A stretch of DNA of 64,000 nt from Kineococcus rubinsiae (GTDB lineage Bacteria; Actinomycetota; Actinomycetes; Actinomycetales; Kineococcaceae): positions 1-64,000 of the forward strand of contig NZ_VWPY01000009.1 of NCBI RefSeq assembly GCF_011839805.1, read 5' to 3'. This document shows, in pieces, positions 43,316 to 52,272 of the stretch. A model generated the notes under the pieces. The model did not search any database, had not been told where the DNA came from, and was given only the letters and a program-made list of their open reading frames with translations. Numbering within the stretch: the first letter of the stretch is position 1; every line of letters begins with the position of its first letter. The position numbers were made by a program, and so were the translations under genes.

Positions 43316-44137
43316 GTGGACGCACCCATCGGCATCTTCGACTCCGGCGTGGGCGGGCTCACGGTGGCCCGGGCCGTGCTCGACCAGCTGCCGCACGAGG
43401 AGATCCACTACATCGGCGACACCGCGCACAGCCCCTACGGCCCCAAGCCGATCGCGGAGGTGCGCCGCTTCAGCCTCGACGTGCTGGACCGCCTGGTCGA
43501 CTCGGGCGTGAAGATGCTCGTCATCGCCTGCAACTCCGCCTCGGCCGCGATGCTGCGCGACGCGCGCGAGCGCTACGACGTGCCCGTCGTGGAGGTCATC
43601 CAGCCCGCCGTGCGCCGCGCCGTGCGGGCCACCCGCAACGGCCGCGTCGGCGTCATCGGCACCCGCGCCACGATCAGCTCGCGGGCCTACGAGGACGCGT
43701 TCGCCGCCGCGCCGCACCTCGCGCTGACCACGGCCGCGTGCCCGCGCTTCGTCGAGTTCGTCGAGCGCGGGATCACCAGCGGCCCCGACCTGCTCAGCGC
43801 GGCCCGCGAGTACCTCGCGCCCGTGGTGGCTGCGGACGTCGACACGCTCGTCCTGGGCTGCACGCACTACCCGCTGCTCATGGCGGTCCTGCGCAGCGTC
43901 GTGGGCGACGACGTCACGCTCGTCTCCAGCGCGGAGGAGACGGCTTTCGACGTCTACCGGGGCCTGTCCGACCGCGGGCTGCTGCGCCCGGACGACCGGC
44001 CGGCGCCCCGGCACCGCTTCACCGCGACCGGGGACCCGACACCGTTCCGGCTGCTCGCGCAGCGGTTCCTCGGGCCGCAGGTCGTCTCCGTCGAGGAGAC
44101 CGGCCCGGTCCCCCGCGTCGTGGTCGCAGCCCCGTGA
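43316..44137 (+). CDS. murI: glutamate racemase
   Basis: A 273-residue cofactor-independent racemase making D-glutamate for peptidoglycan. The two catalytic cysteines are Cys72 (IACNSASA) and Cys182 (GCTHYPLL); [13 protein letters not shown] at the N end and GDTAHSPYG are family signatures. taggat at 43302-43307 precedes the GTG by eight bases. The conserved order clpS-DUF2017-murI-rph-rdgB is kept. The 3' end overlaps a convergent hypothetical gene by 119 bases. Confidence 0.96.
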   Translation: MDAPIGIFDSGVGGLTVARAVLDQLPHEEIHYIGDTAHSPYGPKPIAEVRRFSLDVLDRLVDSGVKMLVIACNSASAAMLRDARERYDVPVVEVIQPAVRRAVRATRNGRVGVIGTRATISSRAYEDAFAAAPHLALTTAACPRFVEFVERGITSGPDLLSAAREYLAPVVAADVDTLVLGCTHYPLLMAVLRSVVGDDVTLVSSAEETAFDVYRGLSDRGLLRPDDRPAPRHRFTATGDPTPFRLLAQRFLGPQVVSVEETGPVPRVVVAAP

Positions 44138-44480
44138 GGTCCGGCACGACCCGCCGGGTGGTCGCCGGGCGGCGCCCGCCGGTGCTGCCCGTGCCCGCGT
44201 GCGCGTCGCCCGCCGCGACGAGCGACCAGGTGCTGGACGCGGCGACGGGCTGACTGCGGGAGCCGTCGCTGAACGTGACGACGAGGCGGGTCAGGCCGGG
44301 CAGCGGGCGGCCGAGCAGGCGGGGCCCGACGAGCACGACGCGCGCCACCTCGCGCACGCTGAGGCGGGCCAGGGGCAGGAGCGTGACGCGCAGCGGGCGC
44401 AGGACCACACCGTCGTGGTCGGCAGGACCGGTCGTCACCCGGTCCCCGGGGCGCAGGGCCCGGGTGGAGCGCTTCACCAT
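44019..44480 (-). CDS. hypothetical protein overlapping murI
   Basis: A 153-residue frame. Residues 1-85 look protein-like ([46 protein letters not shown], ending SSTWSLV). The C-terminal 60 residues are Arg/Pro/Gly-rich, and the last 40 codons lie antisense to the end of murI. I recognise no family; the N-terminal part resembles small beta-rich proteins with an LVVTFSDG strand. The ATG at 44480 is preferred to one at 44606 because the coding-like section starts there. It may be a chance frame. Confidence 0.4.
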   Translation of the reverse strand: MVKRSTRALRPGDRVTTGPADHDGVVLRPLRVTLLPLARLSVREVARVVLVGPRLLGRPLPGLTRLVVTFSDGSRSQPVAASSTWSLVAAGDAHAGTGSTGGRRPATTRRVVPDLTGLRPRRGGPGRSPRRRRPAARGTAARAAGTVSGPRSR

Positions 44481-44595
44481 GCGCCCATGGTGCCGCACCG
44501 ACCGCACCGCGGAGGCGTCCTGCGCCAGATCCGCCGTGTCGCGGTGACCCGGTCCCGTCACACCAGCCCCACGCGTTCCTCGTTGCGACACAGCG

Positions 44596-44624
44596 TCATC
44601 ACTCATCGTCCATCAGTGATGGAC
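44596..44624. promoter_or_regulatory. overlapping inverted repeats upstream of rph
   Basis: gtccatc (44608-44614) and gatggac (44618-44624) form a 7-bp inverted repeat around agt; catcact upstream and agtgatg overlapping it form a second. The patch is AT-richer than its surroundings and ends 45 bases before rph. Possible operator. Confidence 0.35.
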
Positions 44625-44669
44625 CCGGCGGCCCGGCCACCTCCCAGCGCCGGGTGAGACCCTGGAGCG

Positions 44670-45440
44670 GTGACGACGACGCCTCCTCCTCCCACCCGCG
44701 CCGACGGCCGTGCCGGCGACGAGCTGCGGCCCGTGCGCATCACCCGCGGCTGGCTCGACCACGCCGAGGGCAGCGTGCTCGTGGAGTTCGGCCGCACCCG
44801 CGTGCTGTGCGCCGCCTCCTTCACCGAGGGCGTGCCGCGCTGGCGCAAGGGCTCCGGGCAGGGCTGGGTGACGGCCGAGTACTCGATGCTCCCGCGCGCC
44901 ACGAACACCCGCAGTGACCGCGAGTCGGTCAAGGGCAAGATCGGCGGGCGCACCCACGAGATCTCCCGGCTCATCGGCCGCAGCCTCCGCGCCGTCATCG
45001 ACACGAAGGCCCTCGGCGAGAACACGGTCGTCCTGGACTGCGACGTCCTGCAGGCCGACGGGGGCACCCGCACCGCGGCCATCACCGGCGCCTACGTGGC
45101 CCTGGCCGACGCGGTCGCGTGGGCCAAGGGGCAGGGCCTGGTGAAGCAGGGGAAGCAGCCCCTCACGGGCACCGTGAGCGCCGTCAGCGTCGGCATCGTC
45201 GACGGCCGCCCCGTCCTCGACCTGCCCTACGTGGAGGACGTGCGCGCCGAGACGGACATGAACGTCGTCGTCACGGGCGACGGCCGCTTCGTGGAGGTCC
45301 AGGGCACCGCCGAGGGCGTCCCCTTCGACCGGGCCGAGCTCGACGTGCTGCTCGACCTGGCCGTGGGCGGCTGCTCGCAGCTCGCCCTCGCGCAGGCCGA
45401 GGCGCTGGCCACCGACCTGAGCGCGGGGCCCGCGCGATGA
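44670..45440 (+). CDS. rph: ribonuclease PH
   Basis: A 256-residue phosphorolytic 3'-exonuclease that trims tRNA 3' ends, forming a hexameric ring. Signature blocks: [56 protein letters not shown], and [21 protein letters not shown] with the active-site acidic residues. GTG 44670. Its stop overlaps the rdgB ATG by ATGA. With the tRNA CCA and tmRNA ends not encoded, end maturation by RNase PH plus CCA addition fits. Confidence 0.96.
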   Translation: MTTTPPPPTRADGRAGDELRPVRITRGWLDHAEGSVLVEFGRTRVLCAASFTEGVPRWRKGSGQGWVTAEYSMLPRATNTRSDRESVKGKIGGRTHEISRLIGRSLRAVIDTKALGENTVVLDCDVLQADGGTRTAAITGAYVALADAVAWAKGQGLVKQGKQPLTGTVSAVSVGIVDGRPVLDLPYVEDVRAETDMNVVVTGDGRFVEVQGTAEGVPFDRAELDVLLDLAVGGCSQLALAQAEALATDLSAGPAR

Positions 45441-46126
45441 GCCCGCAGCCCTCGGACCTGCAGCGCCCGGACCCGCAGCGCCTGGTGCTGGCCACCCGCA
45501 ACGCCCACAAGGTGGGCGAGCTGCGCGCGGTGCTCGCCCGCGAGGTCGAGGCCGGGCGGCTGGCGGAGGTCGAGGTCCTCGGCGTCGACGCCTTCGACGA
45601 CGTCCCCGAGGTCGCCGAGACCGGCGTCACCTTCGCGGAGAACGCGCTGCTGAAGGCCCGGGCCGTCGCCGCCGCCACGGGCGTGCTCGCCGTCGCCGAC
45701 GACTCCGGCATCGCCGTCGACGTGCTCGGCGGCGCACCCGGCATCTTCTCCGCGCGCTGGGCCGGGCGCCACGGCGACGACGCGGCCAACCTCGACCTGC
45801 TGCTCGCGCAGCTCGCCGACGTGCCCGCCGGGCACCGCGGCGGCGCCTTCGTGTGCGCGGCGGCGCTCGCGAGCCCGGGCGGCACGACCCACGTCGAGGT
45901 CGCGGAGCTGCGCGGCACGCTGCGCACCGCCCGCAGCGGGACCGGCGGCTTCGGCTACGACCCCGTCTTCGTCCCCGACGGCAGCGACCGGACCCTCGCC
46001 GAGCACACCGCGGAGGAGAAGAACGCGGTGAGCCACCGCGGGCGGGCCTTCCGCGCCCTCGTGCCCGCGCTCGTGCAGGCCCTCGGACCCATCCGCGGCG
46101 GCACCGGCTCCGAAACCTCCTCGTGA
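45437..46126 (+). CDS. rdgB: dITP/XTP pyrophosphatase
   Basis: A 229-residue HAM1/RdgB house-cleaning enzyme hydrolysing non-canonical purine triphosphates (dITP, XTP) to monophosphates. Motifs: [16 protein letters not shown] at the N end, [48 protein letters not shown] and SHRGRAF. ATG 45437 is coupled to rph; the stop is coupled to the molybdopterin oxidoreductase start by GTGA, an unusual continuation of this conserved operon. Confidence 0.95.
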   Translation: MSPQPSDLQRPDPQRLVLATRNAHKVGELRAVLAREVEAGRLAEVEVLGVDAFDDVPEVAETGVTFAENALLKARAVAAATGVLAVADDSGIAVDVLGGAPGIFSARWAGRHGDDAANLDLLLAQLADVPAGHRGGAFVCAAALASPGGTTHVEVAELRGTLRTARSGTGGFGYDPVFVPDGSDRTLAEHTAEEKNAVSHRGRAFRALVPALVQALGPIRGGTGSETSS

Positions 46127-47697
46127 GCACCCAGCAGGACGTCACCGCCGCAGGCGGCCAGGAGGGGAGCGCGGGACGGCCCACGCCGTCCCGCGCCGGT
46201 CGCGGTTGGTTCGCGGGGGCGGGCGTCCTGTCGGCGGCGCTCACGCTCGGGGTGGGGCAGCTGACGGCGGGCATCGTCTCGCCGTCGGCGGCTCCTCTCG
46301 TCGTCGTGGGGGGCGCGGTCATCGACCGCGTGCCGCCGTGGCTCAAGGAGTTCGCGATCCGGTCGTTCGGCACGAACGACAAGCTGGTGCTGCTGCTGAC
46401 CATGGGCGCGGTCATCGCCGTGCTCGCGGCCGTCGCCGGCGTCCTCGCGCGGCGCCGGCTCGGCGCCGGGCTGATCGTCGTCGGCGCCCTCGGGCTCGTG
46501 GGCGTCGCGGCCGCCGTGACGCGGCCGGACTCCTCGCCGCTCTCGCCCCTGCCGTCGGTGCTCGGCGCGGGTGCCGGGGCCTACGCGCTCACGGTGCTGA
46601 CCCGCCGGCTGCTCCGCACGGGCCCGGGGGAGGGCCCCCAGCGCCGCGCGGTGCTCCTGGGCGCGGCCGCCGCCGTGGCGGGCGCCTCCGCCGGGGGCGG
46701 TCAGCTGCTGATCCGCACCCGCAGCGCGGAGGCGTCGCGCGACGCGATCGTCCTGCCCGCCCCGGCGGACCCCGCGCCGCCGCTGCCCGCGGGCATCGAC
46801 CCCGGCCCCTCGGGGCTGACCCCGTACGCGACGCGCAGCGCCGACTTCTACCGGATCGACACGGCGCTCAGCGTGCCCGACGTCAAGGCCGAGGACTGGT
46901 CGCTGCGCATCCACGGGATGGTCGGCGAGGAGCTCACCCTCACCTTCGACGACCTGCTGGGGATGCCGCTGCGCGAGCGCTGGATCACCCTCACCTGCGT
47001 CAGCAACGAGGTCGGCGGCACCTACGTCGGCAACGCCCGCTGGCTCGGCTACCCGCTGAAGGACCTGCTGGAGCGCGTCGCGCCCGGCGCCGGCGCCGAC
47101 ATGGTCTACGCCACCAGCACCGACGGCTTCACCCTCTCCGCCCCGCTGGCCGACCTCACCGACGGCCGCGACGCCATGCTCGCGATCGGCATGAACGGCG
47201 AGCCGCTGCCGCGCGAGCACGGTTTCCCCGTCCGCATGGTCGTCCCCGGGCTCTACGGGTACGTCTCGGCCTGCAAGTGGGTCACGGACCTGGAGGTCAC
47301 GACGTTCGCGTCGAAGACCGCGTACTGGACCGACCGGGGCTGGTCGGCGAAGGGCCCGATCAAGACGGCGTCGCGCATCGACGTGCCGCAGTCCTTCGCC
47401 ACGGTCCGCGCCGGCCGCGTGCCCATCGCGGGCGTCGCGTGGGCGCAGCACCGCGGGGTCGAGAAGGTCGAGGTGAGCATCGACCGGGGGGAGTGGGCCC
47501 CCGCGAAGCTCGTCCCGTCGGTGTCCGAGGACACCTGGTGCCAGTGGGTCTACGACTGGGACGCCTCCGGGGCCGGCAGCCACACGATCCAGGTCCGCGC
47601 CACCGACGGCACCGGGCAGACGCAGACGCAGGACGTCGCCGCTCCCGTGCCCGACGGCGCCAGCGGCTGGGACTCCGTCACCGTCACCGTGCAGTAG
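46123..47697 (+). CDS. membrane-anchored molybdopterin-dependent oxidoreductase
   Basis: A 524-residue protein with about four N-terminal membrane helices (27-52, 88-109, 113-134, 145-165), then a twin-arginine stretch PQRRAVLLGAAAAVAG near residue 173 leading into a fifth hydrophobic segment, and a sulfite-oxidase/YedY-type Mo-cofactor domain from about 225 outside the membrane. The molybdenum ligand would be Cys292 (TLTCVSNEVGG); GYVSACKWV is a family signature. A C-terminal Ig-like dimerisation domain follows. Streptomyces Sco3746 is a described relative whose last helix uses Tat after Sec-inserted helices. It precedes fasciclin-sigK, a grouping seen in actinobacteria; the redox substrate is unknown. 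Confidence 0.88.
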   Translation: MSTQQDVTAAGGQEGSAGRPTPSRAGRGWFAGAGVLSAALTLGVGQLTAGIVSPSAAPLVVVGGAVIDRVPPWLKEFAIRSFGTNDKLVLLLTMGAVIAVLAAVAGVLARRRLGAGLIVVGALGLVGVAAAVTRPDSSPLSPLPSVLGAGAGAYALTVLTRRLLRTGPGEGPQRRAVLLGAAAAVAGASAGGGQLLIRTRSAEASRDAIVLPAPADPAPPLPAGIDPGPSGLTPYATRSADFYRIDTALSVPDVKAEDWSLRIHGMVGEELTLTFDDLLGMPLRERWITLTCVSNEVGGTYVGNARWLGYPLKDLLERVAPGAGADMVYATSTDGFTLSAPLADLTDGRDAMLAIGMNGEPLPREHGFPVRMVVPGLYGYVSACKWVTDLEVTTFASKTAYWTDRGWSAKGPIKTASRIDVPQSFATVRAGRVPIAGVAWAQHRGVEKVEVSIDRGEWAPAKLVPSVSEDTWCQWVYDWDASGAGSHTIQVRATDGTGQTQTQDVAAPVPDGASGWDSVTVTVQ

Positions 47698-47718
47698 CCG
47701 CACCACCGCAGCAGACGC

Positions 47719-47750
47719 AGGCCCGCCACCGGAGCTCCGGTGGCGGGCCT
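47719..47750. terminator. perfect 32-base palindromic terminator
   Basis: aggcccgccaccggag (47719-47734) is followed at once by its exact reverse complement; the RNA would form a long hairpin with a minimal loop. It lies 21 bases after the oxidoreductase stop and is followed by ttcgtcgtcc. Confidence 0.8.
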
Positions 47751-47940
47751 TCGTCGTCCCCGGGTTCCCGCGCCGGCACCAGGGCACCGCCGGGCGCCCT
47801 GGAGAACCCCTGCAGCCGGACGACGGCTGCCGCCCGGAGAACTCCCGCGTGCGGGGAAACTCCTGCCTGCGGGAGAACTCCGGGACAAACCCCGAGGGGT
47901 CCGCCCCGGGAAACTCGTGGGAGGAACTCCCGCGCCGGAC

Positions 47941-47967
47941 CCATCCACGGGGGGAGGGGTTCCGAAC
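47941..47967 (+). promoter_or_regulatory. SigK-type promoter of the fasciclin gene
   Basis: ccatcc (47941-47946), 15 bases, then ccgaac (47962-47967). The mycobacterial SigK consensus is CCATCC-N15/16-CCGAAT, so eleven of twelve positions match. The fasciclin homologues MPT70 and MPT83 are classic SigK targets. Confidence 0.7.
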
Positions 47968-48033
47968 TACTCCTGCAACGACGATCCGGTCCTCCCGGCC
48001 GGGTCGCACCACACGCAGCAGGAGAAACTCACC

Positions 48034-48708
48034 ATGAAGCGCATCGGCACCCTCTTCGCCCTCACCGCCACGGTGACGCTCGGCCTCGCCGCCTGCGGCA
48101 GCGGCACCGACGCCGCCTCGACGACCGACACCTCGAGCTCGTCCAGCAGCAGCAGCAGCTCGCCCATGTCCTCGTCGTCCTCGAGCTCCGCCTCGACCAG
48201 CCCCGCGATGATGTCCATGCCGGTCGGCCCGGGCTGCGCCGACTACGCCGCCGCCAACGCCGACGGCCCCGCGTCCGTCGGGGGCATGGCCACCGCTCCG
48301 CTGGCCACCGCGGCCGGCGCGAACCCGCTGCTGAAGACCCTCACCGCCGCGGTCTCGGGCCAGCTGAACCCGGACGTGAACCTCGTCAACGACCTCAACG
48401 GCGGGCAGCTCACCGTGTTCGCGCCCGTCGACGACGCCTTCGGGAAGATCGACCCCGCGACCATCGAGAGCCTGAAGACGGACTCCGCCACGCTGACGAA
48501 GATCCTGACCTACCACGTCGTCTCCGGTCAGCTGTCCCCCGACCAGATCGTGGGCACCCACAAGACCCTCGAGGGCGGCGAGGTCACCGTGGCCGGCACC
48601 CCGGACATGCTGACCGTCAACGGCACCACCAACGTCATCTGCGGTGGCGTGAAGACGGCCAACGCGACCGTGTACCTGGTCGACTCGGTCCTCATGCCCC
48701 CGGCCTGA
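48034..48708 (+). CDS. fasciclin-domain lipoprotein (MPT83-like)
   Basis: A 224-residue secreted lipoprotein. The signal peptide ends in LGLAAC, with Cys21 as the lipid-modified residue. A Ser-rich linker (residues 30-56) leads to a fasciclin domain (about 70-224) with [16 protein letters not shown] and [10 protein letters not shown] motifs. Fasciclin proteins act as cell-surface adhesion or matrix proteins. The SigK-like promoter upstream and sigK-rskA downstream parallel the mycobacterial mpt70/mpt83-SigK regulon. ATG 48034 has caggag upstream. Confidence 0.93.
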   Translation: MKRIGTLFALTATVTLGLAACGSGTDAASTTDTSSSSSSSSSSPMSSSSSSSASTSPAMMSMPVGPGCADYAAANADGPASVGGMATAPLATAAGANPLLKTLTAAVSGQLNPDVNLVNDLNGGQLTVFAPVDDAFGKIDPATIESLKTDSATLTKILTYHVVSGQLSPDQIVGTHKTLEGGEVTVAGTPDMLTVNGTTNVICGGVKTANATVYLVDSVLMPPA

Positions 48709-48847
48709 GCACCCCGCCCGACCAGCACCACCTGAACGGCACGACCGTTGAAGCCACCACGCAGGAGCACCGTGCGGGACCACCGCCACCAGCGGAGGAC
48801 GACGCGTCGAGAACAACCGCAGGAGCACCACCGAGCAGGGCCCGTTC

Positions 48848-48876
48848 CCGGGCGGCCGCGTCGAGCGGCCGCCCGG
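48848..48876. terminator. hairpin terminator after the fasciclin gene
   Basis: ccgggcggccgc (48848-48859) pairs perfectly with gcggccgcccgg (48865-48876) around gtcga. It separates the lipoprotein gene from the sigK promoter. Confidence 0.7.
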
Positions 48877-48936
48877 TAGGCGCCGGACCTCGGCCGCGGT
48901 CCCGCTGCTCCACACGGGTGGTCCCCGCCCCGGGGA

Positions 48937-48963
48937 CCATCCGGGGGCGGGGCGGCGACGAAC
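48937..48963 (+). promoter_or_regulatory. putative SigK autoregulatory promoter
   Basis: ccatcc (48937-48942), 15 bases, then acgaac (48958-48963); the -35 is exact and the -10 matches CCGAAT in four of six. It lies 40 bases before the sigK GTG, after a terminator, so sigK can be transcribed alone and by itself. Confidence 0.55.
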
Positions 48964-49002
48964 CCCGACCATGGCCGGTGGGGTGGGGCAGGAGGTGCGA
49001 GA

Positions 49003-49593
49003 GTGTCCACGATGACCACGTCAGGACCGCGCGCCACGGGAGCCGCAGAACGGAGCAGCGCCGACGAGGCGCTGCTCTCCGCGGCCACCGGTGACCAGGA
49101 CGCCTTCGCGCGGTTCTACGACGCGACCGTCCCCGTCGTCTTCGGGACCGTCCTGCGCGTGCTGCGCGACCACGCGCAGAGCGAGGAGGTCGTCCAGGAG
49201 GTGTTCCTCGAGGCGTGGCGCACCGCGGCCCGCTTCGACCCCACCCGCGGCACCGCCCGCGGGTGGATCGTGACCATGGCCCACCGCCGCGCGGTGGACC
49301 GCGTCCGCTCCAGCCAGGCCAGCTCCGACCGCGACGAGCGGGCGGGGATCCGGGAGCCGGCTCCCTACGACAGCGTGAGCGAGGAGGTCGAGGTGCTGCT
49401 CGAACGCGAGGAGGTCCAGCGGGCGCTCAGCTCCCTGACCCCCGTCCAGCGCGAGGCGGTCGACCTCGCCTACTACGGCGGCCGCACCCACCGCGAGATC
49501 GCCGAGGACCTGCGGCTGCCGCTCGGCACCGTGAAGACCCGCCTGCGCGACGCCCTGATCCGCCTGCGCGACGTGATGGGGGTGACGGCGTGA
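49003..49593 (+). CDS. sigK: ECF sigma factor SigK
   Basis: A 196-residue ECF sigma factor. Region 2 spans DAFARFYDATVPVVFGTVLRVL through SEEVVQEVFLEAWRTAARFDPTRG; region 4 has LSSLTPVQREAVDLAYYGG and the helix-turn-helix THREIAEDLRLPLGTVKTRLRDAL. Neighbourhood identifies it as SigK: a fasciclin lipoprotein upstream and an RskA-like gene coupled downstream by GTGA. GTG 49003 has caggagg ahead. SigK is held by RskA at the membrane and released by proteolysis in mycobacteria. Confidence 0.92.
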   Translation: MSTMTTSGPRATGAAERSSADEALLSAATGDQDAFARFYDATVPVVFGTVLRVLRDHAQSEEVVQEVFLEAWRTAARFDPTRGTARGWIVTMAHRRAVDRVRSSQASSDRDERAGIREPAPYDSVSEEVEVLLEREEVQRALSSLTPVQREAVDLAYYGGRTHREIAEDLRLPLGTVKTRLRDALIRLRDVMGVTA

Positions 49594-50450
49594 CCGGCGA
49601 CGAGACCACCGGGCGCCACCGGGCGCCCCGCGAGGACGCCGACTCCCTCGCCGGCGCCTGGGCCCTGGACGCCCTGGACGACGAGGACCGCGCCACCTAC
49701 GAGCGCCACCTGGCGGCCTCCCCGGCCGCGCGCGAGGACGCCGACGAGCTGCGGGAGACCGCCGCGCGCCTCGGTGCCGCCGAAGCCGTGCAGCCGCCCG
49801 CCCACCTGCGGGCGAGCATCCTGGCCGCGATCGCGGCCACCCCGCAGGAGCGTCCCGCGGACCGGCCCCTCGAGGTCGTGCAGTCGCCCGCCGCCGCGGT
49901 CGCCGGTCCTCCCGCCGCACCTGCCACCGGACGTGCCGCGGAGGCCCCCGTCGACCTCGCCGCCGAGCGCAGCCGCCGCCGGGCCCGCCCCGGCTTCGCC
50001 CTGCTCGCCGCCGCGGCCTGCGCCGTCGTCGCCGTCGGGGGCGTCACCTACGCCGTGGACGCCCGGCGCGACGCGGACCGGCTCCAGCAGACGGTGGCGT
50101 CCCAGCAGGCCTACCAGGACCAGGTCGACTCGGTCCTGACCAGCGCGGGGGCGAGGGTCCTGCGCGTCGACGCCACGGGCGGCGGCGCGGCCACCGTCGT
50201 GCACGCCGGGACCCGCGCCGTGGTGCTCGCCGACCTGCCGGCCGTGAGCGACCGGCAGTACCAGCTGTGGCTCGTCGAGGGCCAGACCCTGCGCTCCGCG
50301 GGGCTCCTGCCGGCGCCCACCGACGGCCGCGCGACGTTCTACGTGCCCGACACGGGCGGGGCGAGCGGCCTGGGCATCTCCGTGGAGCCCGTCGGGGGCT
50401 CGCAGCAGCCGACGACCGACCCGATCCTCCTGGCCCCGATCCCCGCCTGA
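49590..50450 (+). CDS. rskA: anti-sigma-K factor RskA
   Basis: A 286-residue single-pass membrane anti-sigma factor. The N-terminal cytoplasmic domain (DADSLAGAWALDALDDEDRATYERHL, residues about 16-41, and DELRETAARLGAAEA) lacks the HxxxCxxC zinc motif, as in RskA. A Pro/Ala linker, a membrane helix at about 134-154, a short coiled region (RRDADRLQQTVASQQAYQDQVDS in part) and the RskA C-terminal extracytoplasmic domain (YQLWLVEGQTLRSAGLLP) follow. It should bind SigK. Confidence 0.92.
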   Translation: MTGDETTGRHRAPREDADSLAGAWALDALDDEDRATYERHLAASPAAREDADELRETAARLGAAEAVQPPAHLRASILAAIAATPQERPADRPLEVVQSPAAAVAGPPAAPATGRAAEAPVDLAAERSRRRARPGFALLAAAACAVVAVGGVTYAVDARRDADRLQQTVASQQAYQDQVDSVLTSAGARVLRVDATGGGAATVVHAGTRAVVLADLPAVSDRQYQLWLVEGQTLRSAGLLPAPTDGRATFYVPDTGGASGLGISVEPVGGSQQPTTDPILLAPIPA

Positions 50451-50499
50451 CCGGGGCCCCGCCGTGGCGCCGGGCCGGGGCGGGGGAGAGGCTCGGGGG

Positions 50500-51480
50500 G
50501 TGAGCGTCCCCCGCGTCGAGCCCGCCGTCCACGTCCTGCACGAGAACCCGGACTGGTTCCCGCCCTTCAGTGCGGCCTTCGCGGCCGAGGGCGTGGAGCT
50601 GCACGAGCACCTGCTGACCGGGGGTGTCCTGGACCTGGCGGACGCACCGGCGCCCGGCGTCTGGTGGTCGCGGATGTCGGCGTCCTCCCACACGCGCGGC
50701 CACGCCCTGTCCTCCGCGCACACCCGGGCGGTGCTGTCGTGGGTCGAGGCGGCGGGCCGGCGGACCGTCAACGGCCGGCGCGTCCTGGAGCTGGAGCTCA
50801 GCAAGGTCGACCAGCTGACCGCCCTCACCGCGGCCGGCATCGACGTGCCCCGCACGGTCGTCGTCGTCGGCACCGAGCGGCTGCTGGCCGCCGCGGAGGG
50901 CGTCGCGGCGCCCTTCGTGACCAAGCACGCGCAGGGCGGCAAGGGCCTCGGCGTCGCCCGCTTCGACAGCCACGAGGAGCTCGCCGACGTCGTCGCGGCC
51001 GGCGACCTGGAGGAACCCGTCGACGGCGTGTGGCTGCTGCAGGAGTACGTGCGCCCCGCCGACGACTCCATCACCCGCTGCGAGTTCGTCGGCGGGGAGT
51101 TCCTGTACGCGGTGCGGGCGGACACGGCCAAGGGCGGGTTCCAGCTGTGCCCCGCGGACGCCTGCGCGCTCGACCCGGTGACGGGGCGCCCCGTGATGCC
51201 GCCGGGGGCGACGGTCCCCCAGGAACCCGGGGAGCAGATCTTCAGCCTGCGCGACGGCTTCGACCACCCGGTGCTGCGTTCCTACGCGGAGTTCCTGCGC
51301 CGCTGGGACATCGAGATCGCGGGCGTGGAGTTCATCGAGACGGCGGAGGGGCGGATCGTCACCTACGACGTCAACACGAACACCAACTACAACGCCGCCG
51401 TCGACGCGGCCGCGCCCCGCTCCGGGCCGCGCGAGATCGCCCGGTTCCTCGGCGGGCTGCTCCGGGCGCAGGCCGGCTGA
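50500..51480 (+). CDS. ATP-grasp (RimK-like) ligase family protein
   Basis: A 326-residue ATP-grasp protein. KVDQLTALTAAGIDVPRTVVV, FVTKHAQGGKGLGVARF (ATP-lysine and glycine loop) and VEFIETAEGRIVTYDVNTNTNYN (metal-binding end) match the RimK/glutathione-synthetase-like group, which joins a carboxylate to an amine using ATP. Substrates cannot be told. GTG 50500 follows gggggagaggctcggggg; an upstream start in the same frame lacks support. It stands alone before a tRNA gene. Confidence 0.87.
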   Translation: MSVPRVEPAVHVLHENPDWFPPFSAAFAAEGVELHEHLLTGGVLDLADAPAPGVWWSRMSASSHTRGHALSSAHTRAVLSWVEAAGRRTVNGRRVLELELSKVDQLTALTAAGIDVPRTVVVVGTERLLAAAEGVAAPFVTKHAQGGKGLGVARFDSHEELADVVAAGDLEEPVDGVWLLQEYVRPADDSITRCEFVGGEFLYAVRADTAKGGFQLCPADACALDPVTGRPVMPPGATVPQEPGEQIFSLRDGFDHPVLRSYAEFLRRWDIEIAGVEFIETAEGRIVTYDVNTNTNYNAAVDAAAPRSGPREIARFLGGLLRAQAG

Positions 51481-51541
51481 GCGCCGCGGCCCGCGGTGGC
51501 GCGACGCCTCCGCGCCCGCGGGCTAGGCTCCGGCGCAGCGA

Positions 51542-51623
51542 GCGGGAGTGGTGTAACTGGCAGCCACGCAGGACTTAGGATCCTGTGCCTCCGGGCGTGC
51601 GGGTTCGAGTCCCGTCTCCCGCA
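51542..51623 (+). tRNA. tRNA-Leu (anticodon TAG)
   Basis: The acceptor stem gcgggag pairs with ctcccgc, the anticodon stem cagga/tcctg encloses loop cttagga with anticodon TAG, and the T-arm is gcgggttcgagtcccgt. A long variable arm (gcctccgggc region) marks a class II tRNA, as expected for leucine. CCA is not encoded (ctc follows). It reads CUA-type codons, very rare in this genome. Confidence 0.94.
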
Positions 51624-51633
51624 CTCGCCGGGC

Positions 51634-52110
51634 TCAGGCGGCGTCGACGCCGAGGTCCCGGCGGAGCTTCGCGACGTGGCCCTTGGCCCGGACGTTGTGC
51701 TGCGCGAGCTCCACGGTGCCGTCGGGGGCGACCACCACGGTGGAGCGGACGACGCCGACGGAGGTCCGGCCGTAGTTCGTCTTCTCCCCCCACGCTCCGT
51801 AGGCCGCCAGCACCGCGTGGTCGGGGTCGGACAGCAGCGGGAACGTCAGGGCGTCGCGCTCGGCGAAGCGGGCGAGCTTGTCGACCGGGTCGGGCGAGAC
51901 GCCCAGCACGCGGTACCCGGCGGCGTTCAGCGCGTCGAGGGAGTCGCGGAAGTCGCAGGCCTGCGTCGTGCAGCCCGGGGTCATCGCGGCGGGGTAGAAG
52001 TAGAGGACGACGTGCTCGCCGCGCAGCTGCGACAGCGTCACGCTGCTGCCGTCGGAGGCGGTCAGGGTGAAGTCCGGGGCGGCGTCCCCCGGAGCGAGTC
52101 GCTCGGGCAT
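51634..52110 (-). CDS. bcp: thioredoxin-dependent thiol peroxidase (Bcp/PrxQ)
   Basis: A 158-residue peroxiredoxin. TPGCTTQAC contains the peroxidatic Cys47 and resolving Cys52 four residues apart, typical of atypical 2-Cys PrxQ. VVLYFYP and VLGVSPDPVDKLARF are standard. It reduces peroxides using thioredoxin. On the minus strand tagcgt (plus 52118-52123) is seven bases before the ATG; leaderless mRNA likely. Convergent with tRNA-Leu. Confidence 0.95.
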   Translation of the reverse strand: MPERLAPGDAAPDFTLTASDGSSVTLSQLRGEHVVLYFYPAAMTPGCTTQACDFRDSLDALNAAGYRVLGVSPDPVDKLARFAERDALTFPLLSDPDHAVLAAYGAWGEKTNYGRTSVGVVRSTVVVAPDGTVELAQHNVRAKGHVAKLRRDLGVDAA

Positions 52111-52272
52111 GCTGCGCACGCTAGCCGCCCGCGCGGGTGCGGGGGCGCCCGCCTCCGGTACGGTCGGGGCTCCGTGCCGGGCCCGCAGGGCGGGTGCAGC
52201 ACGGATCGCCACGTCAGCGCGGTCCCCGGAGCACGCCACGGGGCCGCATGGAACACGAGCAGGAGGGCCGTG

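Larger units (their letters stand above)
47698..48033 (+). promoter_or_regulatory. intergenic region before the fasciclin gene
   Basis: 336 bases without a gene. It holds a strong terminator (47719-47750), six imperfect copies of a ggagAActcc-type element between 47801 and 47933, a SigK-type promoter (47941-47967) and the caggag ribosome-binding site of the lipoprotein gene. Confidence 0.6.
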
